This document shows, piece after piece, positions 26,201 to 33,248 of a stretch of 36,398 nt of DNA. Numbering within the stretch: position 1 is the stretch's first letter; each line of letters opens with the position of its first letter. The DNA is from Ruminococcaceae bacterium AB4001. GTDB lineage: Bacteria > Bacillota > Clostridia > Saccharofermentanales > Saccharofermentanaceae. Position numbers and translations under genes: made by a program. Below the pieces are notes generated by a model. That model saw only the letters and a list, made by a program, of their open reading frames with translations. It was not told the DNA's origin and did not search any database. The stretch spans positions 1-36,398 of the forward strand of contig JHXJ01000032.1 in the NCBI GenBank assembly GCA_000621765.1. Direction: 5' to 3'.

Positions 26201-27261
26201 TGATCGAGAGTGGTAAGATCAATTACATCATTTCGACATCCGCAAAGGGAAGACTCCCTGCAAGAGACTCCGTTAAGCTCAGAAGAAGAGCAGTCATGCT
26301 CGGTATTCCCTGTCTTACCGCTATCGATACGGCAGACGCTCTTGCTGACTCTTTGATGAGCCACTTCTCCGAGATCAACACGGAGCTCGTCGACATCAAC
26401 AACATGCGTGACAAGAGAAGAAAGATCAACTTCATCAAGATGCAGGGTGCAGGTAACGACTACATCTACATCGACTGCATGGAGAGTATGGTATCTTCAC
26501 CTGAATCACTCTCTGTCTACATGAGTGACAGACACTTCGGTGTAGGCGGTGACGGTATCGTCCTGATCGCTCCTTCAAAGGTCGCTGACTGCAGGATGAT
26601 CATGTTCAATCTGGACGGCTCGGAGGGCATGATGTGCGGTAACGCTATAAGATGTGTTGCCAAGTACATGTACGATGAGCGCGGCCATAAGAAGAGACAC
26701 ATGAAGATCGAGACAAAGAGCGGAATCAAGACGCTTGAGCTTATGACCTTGGGCGGCGTAGTCGCAAGAGTCAAGGTAGATATGGGCAAGGCTGATCTTG
26801 TTCCCGCAAAGATCCCCTGCACGCTTCCGGGCGACAAGGCGATCAATGTTCCGGTAAATATAGACGGTGATGAATATAACATTACGGCAGTATCCATGGG
26901 TAACCCTCATGCTGTTGTATTCACTGATCTCGTCGATGTCTTAGATCTCAATAAGATCGGTCCCAAGTTCGAATATTCGACGGATATCTTCCCGGAAAGA
27001 GTCAACACGGAATTTGTCAAAGTCATCGACGACCATACACTTAAGATGAGAGTATGGGAGAGAGGCTCAGGCGAGACTATGGCCTGCGGTACGGGCGCAT
27101 GCGCAACGGTAGTAGCTGCATGTGAGAACGGTTTCTGCAAGAAGGGCGAAGACATCAGGGTAATCCTTAAGGGCGGCGACCTCATCATCAAGTACACAGA
27201 CGATGCGGTATTCATGACAGGTAACTGCGCTAAGGTTTTCGAAGGAACGATGGAGGTCTGA
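23203..27261 (+). CDS. carB-dapF: Fusion protein: carbamoyl-phosphate synthase large subunit + diaminopimelate epimerase
   Basis: One 1352-residue frame holds two complete enzymes. Residues 1-1067 are CarB: two ATP-grasp halves, each opening with a GSGPI-IGQ phosphate loop (GSGPIVIGQAAEFDYAG; GSGPIRIGQGIEFDYAA), then the allosteric MGS-like domain (about 930-1065). From about 1068 to 1352 it is DapF, which interconverts LL- and meso-diaminopimelate. DapF hallmarks are FIKMQGAGNDYIYID, FGVGGDGIV, MCGNAIRC with C1145, and ACGTGACA with C1295, the two catalytic cysteines. The junction is a charged linker of about ten residues with no stop and no ribosome-binding site at the ATG at 26404. GGAGG precedes the gene start. 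The gene follows carA and abuts a phosphatase gene (TGATG). Confidence 0.94.
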   Translation: MPLDKTIRKVLVIGSGPIVIGQAAEFDYAGTQACRALREDGIEIVLLNSNPATIMTDKSMADKIYIEPLTLTTVKRIIETERPDSILSGLGGQTALTLCMQLAKEGFLESHGVKLLGSSPECIDKAEDRQMFKDTMEAIGQPCIPSKVVTTVEDALDFAEEIGYPVIVRPAFTLGGTGGGIANDKEELHEIARNGLALSPITQVLIERGIAGWKEIEFEVIRDKDGNVITVCSMENLDPVGVHTGDSIVIAPAVTLSDKEYQMLRTASLNIIEALGVEGGCNCQFALNPNSFEYAVIEVNPRVSRSSALASKATGYPIAKVATKIAIGYRLHEIVNAVTGHTYAAFEPALDYVAVKYPKWPFDKFVYAKRDLGTQMKATGEVMAISDSFESALMKAVRGAEISADTLHLKKMEDVADEDLMPNCIRPTDERLFYVAEAIRRGIDIAEINRNTKIDMWFLSKIRNLVEFEKNISGREISFDEYVKAKKLGFTDKAVARITGKPVTYELKPTFKMVDTCAGEFEAHTPYFYATFNRPEEGGENEADFEKAGDKDKQTVIVFGSGPIRIGQGIEFDYAAVHCVHALRDLGYRVVIVNNNPETVSTDFDTGDRLYFEPLTPEDVMNIVHQEKPFGVVVAFGGQTAIKLTKTLSENNVNIIGTSADSIDMAEDRERFDELLERLGIARPKGFSVLTLEEALHAANALEYPVLLRPSYVLGGQNMIIAFNDEDVNEYMRIILAQGIENPVLIDKYIQGKEIEVDAIYDGKDVLIPGLMEHVERAGIHSGDSIAMYPAKHIYDDMYKKLADTTIALCDGLKSTGIVNIQYIVKDNRIYVIEVNPRASRTVPYMSKVTGIPMVDVAIEVSLGTKLADMDYGTGFYRQSPYTAVKVPVFSFEKLTDVDTQLGPEMKSTGEVLGVGRNLSEALYKGLVAAGYKMYKRGGVFITVRNSDKMEIVEIAKKFDIMGFKLYATHGTAEALRLAGMEVSEVSKIHESDENNTMSLIESGKINYIISTSAKGRLPARDSVKLRRRAVMLGIPCLTAIDTADALADSLMSHFSEINTELVDINNMRDKRRKINFIKMQGAGNDYIYIDCMESMVSSPESLSVYMSDRHFGVGGDGIVLIAPSKVADCRMIMFNLDGSEGMMCGNAIRCVAKYMYDERGHKKRHMKIETKSGIKTLELMTLGGVVARVKVDMGKADLVPAKIPCTLPGDKAINVPVNIDGDEYNITAVSMGNPHAVVFTDLVDVLDLNKIGPKFEYSTDIFPERVNTEFVKVIDDHTLKMRVWERGSGETMACGTGACATVVAACENGFCKKGEDIRVILKGGDLIIKYTDDAVFMTGNCAKVFEGTMEV

Positions 27262-27923
27262 TGAAGACTTCTGACAGAAATTTTAAAGCAGCTATTTTTG
27301 ATATGGACGGACTGATCCTCGATTCAGAGAGGACAGTCCTGTCCATTTGGGAGCAAATAGGCGAGAAGTACGGTTTCCCCGATATCCGCACCTACGGAAT
27401 CAGCGTTATCGGGAAAAACAAAAAGGCTACCATTGACGAGTTCGAGAGAGTCTACGGTGAGCCCGGTGACCGCTACGAGCGTGAACTCCGTGAGATCTAT
27501 AACGGACTGGCTGCGCAGGGAAAAGTACCTCTCAAGCCTCATACGATCGAATTGCTGAGCGCAATGAAAAATGCAGGCATGAAGATCGCCATTGCATCTT
27601 CTTCGACAAGAGAAGAAGTGACTTCACAGATGGAAGTGCTTGGCGCACTGCCTTACTTCGATACCTGTGTGTGCGGTGACCAGGTAACTAAGTCCAAGCC
27701 TGATCCGGAGATATTCCTTCTCGCCTGCGAAGCCCTTGGAGTAAAACCGGAAGAGGGCGTAGGCCTTGAAGATTCGTTCAACGGGGTAAGATCATGCAAG
27801 GCTTCCGGCCTTTATACGATAATGGTTCCTGACATCATCCAGCCTGATGATGAGATGAAGGGATTGGCAGATGTGATACTGCCTTCTCTAAAAGACGTTC
27901 AGGATTTCTTAAATCTCAGGTAA
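27261..27923 (+). CDS. HAD-family phosphatase, beta-phosphoglucomutase-like
   Basis: This 220-residue haloacid dehalogenase-fold protein has motif I FDMDGLILDSE near residue 14 (nucleophile Asp and acid/base Asp), motif II IASSSTR near 113, and motif III/IV KSKPDPEIF and GLEDSFNGVRSC near 150-172. The alpha-helical cap between motifs I and II marks the beta-phosphoglucomutase/phosphatase subgroup. The substrate, a small phosphorylated metabolite, cannot be predicted. The start overlaps the carB-dapF stop by one base (TGATG), so translation is coupled. Its last 25 bases overlap the end of the convergent transporter gene. Confidence 0.9.
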   Translation: MKTSDRNFKAAIFDMDGLILDSERTVLSIWEQIGEKYGFPDIRTYGISVIGKNKKATIDEFERVYGEPGDRYERELREIYNGLAAQGKVPLKPHTIELLSAMKNAGMKIAIASSSTREEVTSQMEVLGALPYFDTCVCGDQVTKSKPDPEIFLLACEALGVKPEEGVGLEDSFNGVRSCKASGLYTIMVPDIIQPDDEMKGLADVILPSLKDVQDFLNLR

Positions 27924-28816
27924 TTATTGTTATACAGATAGTTCAGCACGGATGCGCCGATGATTATCGCGTATCCGATTATGCTGAGCAGATCCGGGAT
28001 CTCGCCCAATACGATGAGACCGAGCATTGCCGTGAATATAACCGTTGAATAATCGTAGATGGATATCTCTTTTGCAGGGCATGCGGCGTAGGCTGATGTT
28101 ATGAATATCTGTCCGAAGCATGCGGAGATACCTGTCAGCACGCAGAAGAGAAACTGCAGGAGCGAGATCGGCTGATATGTGAAGATGATGAACGGGATCA
28201 GCGCGATACATGAGAACGTCGAAAAGAACGCCACGACCACGATGCCGCGTTCGCCTTTCAAAGTTGCCTTTCTGAGGAACGTGTATGCGATTCCGGCGCA
28301 GATTCCGCCGATGAGCGCTACGATAAGAGGGAAGACGTCATCTCCGCTCATTCCGAGATTGCCAAAGAGGAAAGACGGCTTAACTACGAAAATCGCACCT
28401 GCTATTGCCGTGAGGATCGCTGCCCACTGGAAGCCGTCAGCAGCTTCCTTGAGAACGATGATCGAAGTCAGCATTGCAAAGAACGGTGAGAGCTTATTGA
28501 GCATCATGGCATCAGACATGTTGGTGCTGGAGATCGCGTAGAAGTTTGCGATAACACCGATCGTGCCGAATGATGCGCGCATGAAAAGGTTCGGCAGGGA
28601 ACCCTTCTTGATCTTGAACTTTTCGGGAGATCTTGCGAGCATAATGTAGGACATGACGATCGCGACGAGATTTCTGAAGAAAGCTTTCTGGAAAACGGGC
28701 ATATCTCCTGCAAGGTTTATGAACAACGCCATGCACGCGAATGAGAATGACGATAACAGGAGATATATGATGCCTCTTTTGCGGGGCGAGAGCCTGTCCA
28801 AAATCTTAGCTGACAT
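27899..28816 (-). CDS. EamA-family (drug/metabolite superfamily) transporter
   Basis: The 305-residue protein has ten predicted transmembrane helices in two EamA repeats. The first opens with RGIIYLLLSSFSFACMALFINLAGDMPVFQ (quoted only to mark residues 14-43), and the second carries the usual LGEIPD segment near 264. Such proteins export amino acids, purines or other metabolites at the cytoplasmic membrane; the substrate is unknown. A possible extended -10 (TGCTATATT on the minus strand, 28860 to 28852) lies upstream. The ribosome-binding site is weak (AAGGTGA at a long distance). Its 3' end overlaps the HAD gene by 25 bases tail to tail, with no terminator between. Confidence 0.88.
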   Translation of the reverse strand: MSAKILDRLSPRKRGIIYLLLSSFSFACMALFINLAGDMPVFQKAFFRNLVAIVMSYIMLARSPEKFKIKKGSLPNLFMRASFGTIGVIANFYAISSTNMSDAMMLNKLSPFFAMLTSIIVLKEAADGFQWAAILTAIAGAIFVVKPSFLFGNLGMSGDDVFPLIVALIGGICAGIAYTFLRKATLKGERGIVVVAFFSTFSCIALIPFIIFTYQPISLLQFLFCVLTGISACFGQIFITSAYAACPAKEISIYDYSTVIFTAMLGLIVLGEIPDLLSIIGYAIIIGASVLNYLYNNNYLRFKKS

Positions 28817-28905
28817 TGAAGGATCCGTTCACCTTGCTTTTTAGGAATAAAAATATAGCAATGCCGGGGTCTTGTCTACCATATTTCCCTTGTTTAAAAC
28901 ATAGA

Positions 28906-28934
28906 TTGACACATTGTATTGCTCTAAATAAAAT
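28906..28934 (+). promoter_or_regulatory. Strong promoter for the oxidoreductase operon
   Basis: A perfect -35 TTGACA (28906-28911) and a near-consensus -10 TAAAAT (28929-28934) are spaced 17 bp apart, 39 bases before the coding start. It is the best sigma-A type promoter in the window. Confidence 0.85.
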
Positions 28935-28973
28935 TAGAGGGTTGTATTATTAATATAAAAAAGAGGTCCGGAT

Positions 28974-29933
28974 ATGCTTAGAGTAGGTATTCTCGGTTGT
29001 GGAAATATAGCTGCCAAAGTTTGTGACAGCCTGAAGCGTAATAAGAATGTAGTTGTCACCGGCGTTGCCTCGAGAGAAAGAAGCAAGGCCAAGAAATTTG
29101 CAGCCGCACACTGCCCTGATGCGAAAGTCTTCACAGGGTATGAGAAACTTGCAAAGTCTGATGAGGTCGACCTTATCTATATCGCGACTCCGAATACATA
29201 TCACTATGAACATGCGATCATGTGCATTAAGGAGTATAAGAACATTCTCGTTGAAAAGCCGTTTGCCATGAGCAAGGCTGAGGCAGACAGCATCTTTTTC
29301 GAGGCAAAGAACAGAGGCCTCTTCGTAGCTGAGGCTATGTGGACTTCCTATCTTCCCCTGCATAAGCAGGTCCTTGAATGGATCGAAAAGGGCAGGATCG
29401 GCGCCGTTAAATATGTTACTGCAAATCTGGGATACGATATCTGGAATGTCCCGAGGCTCAACAGCACTGTTTTGGGCGGCGGAAGTTATATGGATCTGGG
29501 AGTATACACGACTAATTTCGCTCTTTCGTTCATGGGCGACGATATCAGGGTTTCCCGTGTGTTCGCTAGACAGCTCTCTTCCGGTATCGACAGGGATACC
29601 ACTTATTCAATGGAATCGGAAGACGGCAGCATCCTCGGAAATTTCTACGTTACGATGTGCGCTGATACCGACAGGGACGGCGTTATCGTAGGCGAGAGAG
29701 GCAAGATCAGGCTCAGCAACATAAACAATTACAGAAGGATCGCTATCTATGCTCCGAACGATACTCTTCTTGAGGAGATCGTAGCGGAAGAAGATTACGA
29801 TCACAGCTATGTTTACGAATTTGAGAGCTGCGCGAAGGCTATTGCCTCCGGACTTATCCAGGCACCTGAAATGCCGTGGAGCAGGACTGTCAGGATCTGC
29901 CAGATCAATGACACCATCCGCTCGATGATGTAA
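28974..29933 (+). CDS. Gfo/Idh/MocA-family NAD(P)-dependent oxidoreductase
   Basis: The 319-residue protein has an N-terminal Rossmann domain (VGILGCGNIAAKVCDSL, residues 4-20) and the family motif NILVEKPFAMSKAEA with the catalytic-site lysine near residue 92. The C-terminal alpha/beta domain contains GGGSYMDLGVYT near 165. Members oxidise or reduce sugars, inositols or dihydrodiols; the nearest general type is trans-dihydrodiol/xylose dehydrogenase-like, but the substrate is not readable. The ribosome-binding site AGAGGT is present. It leads an operon with a QueT remnant, a methyltransferase and a membrane protein, from a near-consensus promoter. Confidence 0.9.
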   Translation: MLRVGILGCGNIAAKVCDSLKRNKNVVVTGVASRERSKAKKFAAAHCPDAKVFTGYEKLAKSDEVDLIYIATPNTYHYEHAIMCIKEYKNILVEKPFAMSKAEADSIFFEAKNRGLFVAEAMWTSYLPLHKQVLEWIEKGRIGAVKYVTANLGYDIWNVPRLNSTVLGGGSYMDLGVYTTNFALSFMGDDIRVSRVFARQLSSGIDRDTTYSMESEDGSILGNFYVTMCADTDRDGVIVGERGKIRLSNINNYRRIAIYAPNDTLLEEIVAEEDYDHSYVYEFESCAKAIASGLIQAPEMPWSRTVRICQINDTIRSMM

Positions 29934-29935
29934 TT

Positions 29936-30217
29936 ATGTCAGCTGCCTCATCCAAACTGTCCCAGAACAAGTGGCGCATCAAGTTCATCGTTTTTAACGG
30001 GATAGCTGCTGCGCTTTATGTTGTGTTCACTGCACCGTTTGCGAGCATCGCATATGGTCCGATCCAGGTGAGGATCGCAGAAGTGATGGCCGTTTTCCCG
30101 GTATTTACGTGGGGCATGATATCCGTAGCCGCCAGCGAAGCGCTTCTTATGATAGTATTAGGTATTCCACTAATATTAGTAATGGAAAAAACAGGATTGA
30201 AGAATAAACTACCATGA
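29936..30217 (+). CDS. queT: QueT-family transporter, internally deleted
   Basis: Only 93 residues remain of a family that is normally about 160-170. QueT is the substrate-binding membrane component for queuosine precursors in energy-coupling-factor uptake systems. The N-terminus (IAAALYVVFTAPFASIAYGPIQVRIAEVMAVFPVFT) matches the start of QueT, and residues 62-88 (ISVAASEALLMIVLGIPLILVMEKTGL) match its C-terminal end. The central helices expected after VFPVFTW are missing at about residues 59-63. The frame is kept, so it looks like an in-frame deletion. It starts two bases after the oxidoreductase stop and overlaps the next gene by four. Function is doubtful. Confidence 0.75.
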   Translation: MSAASSKLSQNKWRIKFIVFNGIAAALYVVFTAPFASIAYGPIQVRIAEVMAVFPVFTWGMISVAASEALLMIVLGIPLILVMEKTGLKNKLP

Positions 30218-30825
30218 CACAGTATTTTGACCCTAACCCTATAGCACCTTCAGACCGTAAGACGATTCCTTACAGGATGAACGGCATCAATTTTGAATTC
30301 TACACCGATTCGGCAGTCTTCTCGAGGAAGAATGTCGATTTCGGAACAAACCTTCTTATCGAGACACTCGTAAAGGATATCAAGGCAAGAGGTCCCAAGA
30401 TGGAGCGCTTTGCCGATCTCGGATGCGGTGTCGGAATTGTCGGCATTGTCATCAAGTCATGCTTTATGGCTTTTGACGTCACAGGCGTCGACATCAATTC
30501 CAGAGCAGTTGCTCTTGCAAGAGAAAACGCCATGAATAACGGAGTTAACTGCCGTTTTATGTCCAGCGATATCCTTTTCGCGGTAAGGGATGAAAGGTTT
30601 GACATCATTGCCACGAACCCTCCCGTAAGAGCAGGAAAGAAGACCGTATTCGGTTTTTACGACCAGGCTTATGAGCAGCTTAATCCCGGCGGATATCTCT
30701 ATGTTGTGCTGCAGCGCAAACAGGGTGCACCGTCTACCATGGACAAGCTCAAAGAACTTTTCGGGAACTGTGAGACGCTGAATGTCGACGGCGGATACAG
30801 AGTAATGAGGGCAAGAAAAGAATGA
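30214..30825 (+). CDS. RsmC-like class I methyltransferase (MTS family)
   Basis: The 203-residue protein has a Rossmann-type S-adenosylmethionine site: FADLGCGVGIVGIV (motif I, about residues 66-79), VTGVDINSRAVALA (motif II) and the catalytic NPPVRAGK near 133, characteristic of N-methyltransferases such as RsmC that act on exocyclic amino groups of rRNA guanines. The single-domain size matches the Gram-positive YbxB/RsmC-like group, which lacks the N-terminal duplicate of E. coli RsmC. The start overlaps the preceding stop (ATGA) and its own stop overlaps the next start in the same way, so it is firmly in this operon. The exact target nucleotide is unknown. Confidence 0.87.
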   Translation: MTQYFDPNPIAPSDRKTIPYRMNGINFEFYTDSAVFSRKNVDFGTNLLIETLVKDIKARGPKMERFADLGCGVGIVGIVIKSCFMAFDVTGVDINSRAVALARENAMNNGVNCRFMSSDILFAVRDERFDIIATNPPVRAGKKTVFGFYDQAYEQLNPGGYLYVVLQRKQGAPSTMDKLKELFGNCETLNVDGGYRVMRARKE

Positions 30826-31805
30826 GTCTTCCGTATCCATTTCTCGAATCCTATCTGATGTTCTTTATTTACAGTTTCGTCGGATGGGTAATTGAAGTTG
30901 TCTACTACGGCATCACTGAAGGAAAGTTCATAAACAGAGGCTTTTTGGCAGGCCCCTTATGTCCGGTATATGGCCTGGGCTTTTATGCCGCCATCTGGAT
31001 CTTTGAGCCGCTCAGCAGCAATTTCTTCGTGATCTTTTTCGGAATGGCCACCGCCTGTACGATAGTAGAACTCATAGCAGGCGTAATTCTCTATCACACC
31101 TTCCATATGCGATGGTGGGATTATACGGATTACAAATTCAATTTCCACGGATACATCTGCCTGAGGTTCTTTATCTATTGGGGCATAGCGGCATCGCTCG
31201 GTATATATGTTCTTCATCCGGCCGTGAAACACCTGATCTCTTTTATCAATTATCCTGTCAGGGTAGGCGTATCGATCTTCTTTACAGTTGTCCTTGTGGC
31301 AGACCTCGTTACGACGATCATCACCATCATCGGATTCAAGAAGAAGTTCGAGGCAATGGAGAAAGTCGTAAGCGGAACGAAAATGGTTTCCGATAAGATC
31401 GGTTCACAGATATACGGTGCTGTCGATACGATCGTTTCCGTAAGCGAACCGACAAGGAACCATTACGACCAGTATAAAAAACTCCTTGAGGAAAACCGCA
31501 GGCAGGAAAGAGAACTTGCCGCGCAGCACAGAGCTGAGGAGAAGGCATTTGCCAGCCAGTTTACCGAAGCGGAGAAGGAGAGCATCAGGCTCGCCAAGGA
31601 GCAGGCATCTAACGCCGTCGGTTCACTTATAAGATCGTTCAAGAGAAACGAGCAGCGTCTTATCAGAGTCGTATGGGTCAGGTCAACTGATGCCGGTGCC
31701 GCTGTGATGAGATTCATCAAGAGAAGGACTGAAACAGGCAGCGATGAGATCTTCGAGATCAATGAAGATGAGCATGACGAAATAGAAGCAAAGACAAAAG
31801 CCTGA
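30822..31805 (+). CDS. CmpB-type (PF06541) integral membrane protein
   Basis: This 327-residue protein matches the family named putative ABC-transporter type IV / CmpB. Helix 1 runs FFIYSFVGWVIEVVYYG, followed by the conserved loop FINRGFLAGPLCPVYGLG, then a VELIAGVILYHTFHMRWWDY segment and FHGYICLRFFIYWG. About five or six transmembrane helices occupy residues 10-175. The remaining 150 residues are charged and probably coiled-coil (EENRRQERELAAQHRAEEKA). The biochemical role of the family is not established. No terminator follows, but the next gene has its own promoter. Confidence 0.85.
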   Translation: MSLPYPFLESYLMFFIYSFVGWVIEVVYYGITEGKFINRGFLAGPLCPVYGLGFYAAIWIFEPLSSNFFVIFFGMATACTIVELIAGVILYHTFHMRWWDYTDYKFNFHGYICLRFFIYWGIAASLGIYVLHPAVKHLISFINYPVRVGVSIFFTVVLVADLVTTIITIIGFKKKFEAMEKVVSGTKMVSDKIGSQIYGAVDTIVSVSEPTRNHYDQYKKLLEENRRQERELAAQHRAEEKAFASQFTEAEKESIRLAKEQASNAVGSLIRSFKRNEQRLIRVVWVRSTDAGAAVMRFIKRRTETGSDEIFEINEDEHDEIEAKTKA

Positions 31806-31818
31806 GCTGTACCGCAAA

Positions 31819-31847
31819 TTGAAAAAAAGCAAGGCATTAAATATAAT
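31819..31847 (+). promoter_or_regulatory. mrp operon promoter
   Basis: TTGAAA (31819-31824) and a consensus TATAAT (31842-31847) are 17 bp apart, 29 bases before the mrp start codon. Confidence 0.8.
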
Positions 31848-31876
31848 GAACACGTTATTTTAAGGAGATATCGATT

Positions 31877-32719
31877 ATGTCATCAGCATGTGATTCATGC
31901 CCGTCCAAGAACGGGTGCACGTCCCAGGATTCATGTCCTTCGGCGCTCGGAAAGGATCCTCTTGCACAGGGTTCTTCCATTAAGACAGTTATAGGAATAG
32001 CAAGCGGCAAGGGCGGTGTAGGCAAATCATTTGTCACATCAGTTCTCGCTGTACAGCTCGCAAGAAAAGGCTACAAGGTCGGCATCATGGATGCTGATGT
32101 TACCGGTCCTTCCATTCCTCAGTCATTCGGACTTAAGGATAACCTCATGGCTACGGATGATCACCTGATCATTCCCGCTGAAACATCAACAGGCATCAAG
32201 GCAGTAAGTATTAACCTTGTTCTTGAAGATAAGGAAGCTCCTGTAATCTGGAGAGGTCCTGTCCTTAATTCACTCGTAAAGCAGTTCTGGGGTGAGGTCA
32301 ACTGGGGTCCTTTGGATGTCCTTCTCATTGACATGCCTCCGGGAACGGGTGACGTACCGCTTACCGTATTCCAGGCTATCCCTCTGGACGGAATCATCCT
32401 CGTCGCAACTAGCCAGGATCTCGTATCCATGATCGTCAACAAGGCGCGCAACATGGCTTCCATGATGAAGGTTCCGGTTCTCAGCATGGTCGAAAACATG
32501 AGCTATGTAAAGTGTCCTCACTGCGGTGACGAGATAAGGCTTTACGGTGACGGTTCTGCCATTGAGCGTTCCGCAGCAGAGATCGGTTCCAAAGTAACTG
32601 ATAAGCTTCCGCTCGATCCTGAAGTTACAAAACTTGTTGACTCAGGAAACGCAGAGAAGGTTGCTGAAGATCTTCTTGCCGGAACAACAGCAATGGTTAG
32701 TGAGCTGATTGAGAAGTGA
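31877..32719 (+). CDS. mrp: Mrp/NBP35-family iron-sulfur cluster carrier ATPase
   Basis: The 280-residue P-loop protein carries iron-sulfur clusters to apoproteins in the cytoplasm. It has the deviant Walker A GKGGVGKS at residues 44-51, the DADVTGPSIPQSFGL block, and the C-terminal cluster-binding pair KCPHCG (C213 and C216). The first 20 residues add four cysteines (C5, C8, C14, C20) in a NBP35/MinD-like N-terminal cluster motif seen in clostridial and archaeal homologs. AAGGAG lies nine bases before the start. It overlaps the next gene by four bases (GTGA). IspG and IspH, the last enzymes of the pathway to which the neighbouring ispF belongs, are iron-sulfur enzymes, so the linkage may be functional. 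Confidence 0.94.
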   Translation: MSSACDSCPSKNGCTSQDSCPSALGKDPLAQGSSIKTVIGIASGKGGVGKSFVTSVLAVQLARKGYKVGIMDADVTGPSIPQSFGLKDNLMATDDHLIIPAETSTGIKAVSINLVLEDKEAPVIWRGPVLNSLVKQFWGEVNWGPLDVLLIDMPPGTGDVPLTVFQAIPLDGIILVATSQDLVSMIVNKARNMASMMKVPVLSMVENMSYVKCPHCGDEIRLYGDGSAIERSAAEIGSKVTDKLPLDPEVTKLVDSGNAEKVAEDLLAGTTAMVSELIEK

Positions 32720-33237
32720 AAAAGAGATTCTTTCCGCTTTTGATAGCTTTCCTGTTTTCGCTGACATGTCTTTGTTCATGCTCGAAACCTAAGGAAAAGA
32801 CCATCTACGATTATCTGGGAGACTACTCATACAGCGAATCTGCCGAATGCATGGTCTATGAACCTGTCGAAGGCGAACTGGATGATAACGGCAATCAGTG
32901 CTACGGCATTCAATACCGTGAGATCAAAGACCTTGACGGACTTCTTACATCAGGGCATACGCTCCTCATATACTTTTACAGTTCGATGTCCAATGAGAGT
33001 GCAACAGTGACCGCATCTATGGAAGACGTCGCCCAGATGTATTCAGGAAAAGTAACGGTCCTGATGCTCGATGCAATGGAGTTCCGTGAAATGATGGAAA
33101 AGTACGAGATCGAAGCCGTTCCTGAATTTGTCCTTATAAAGGCAGGGCAGGAGGATAAGGTCTTTGGCAGTGCCGAATACGGATATTGGACAGTAAATGA
33201 TGTGATATCATGGATGCAGCTTAACGGGGTTACGTAA
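32716..33237 (+). CDS. Lipoprotein with thioredoxin-like fold lacking CxxC
   Basis: The 173-residue protein starts at GTG, overlapping the mrp stop. It has a lipoprotein signal peptide with a plausible lipobox LCSC, giving C22 as the lipidated residue. From about residue 85 it reads as a thioredoxin-like core: LLIYFYSSMSNESATVTASM (strand and helix where the active site should be), VTVLMLDAMEFREMMEKYEI, then VPEFVLIKAGQ with the cis-proline. The CxxC is replaced by a Ser/Asn-rich stretch, so classical disulfide exchange is not expected. It should face the outside of the cytoplasmic membrane. The role is unknown, perhaps substrate binding or chaperoning. Confidence 0.75.
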   Translation: MKKRFFPLLIAFLFSLTCLCSCSKPKEKTIYDYLGDYSYSESAECMVYEPVEGELDDNGNQCYGIQYREIKDLDGLLTSGHTLLIYFYSSMSNESATVTASMEDVAQMYSGKVTVLMLDAMEFREMMEKYEIEAVPEFVLIKAGQEDKVFGSAEYGYWTVNDVISWMQLNGVT

Positions 33238-33248
33238 AGGCGGACAAT

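Noticed and set aside
26380-26410. A separate dapF gene starting inside the carB-dapF frame at 26404
   Set aside because: The nearest GGAG is about 18 bases from that ATG, too far for a ribosome-binding site, and carB has no stop codon there. The fusion reading is more direct.
29920-29940. preQ1 riboswitch before the QueT-like gene
   Set aside because: Only two bases separate it from the preceding gene, and no C-rich hairpin with an A-rich tail is present.
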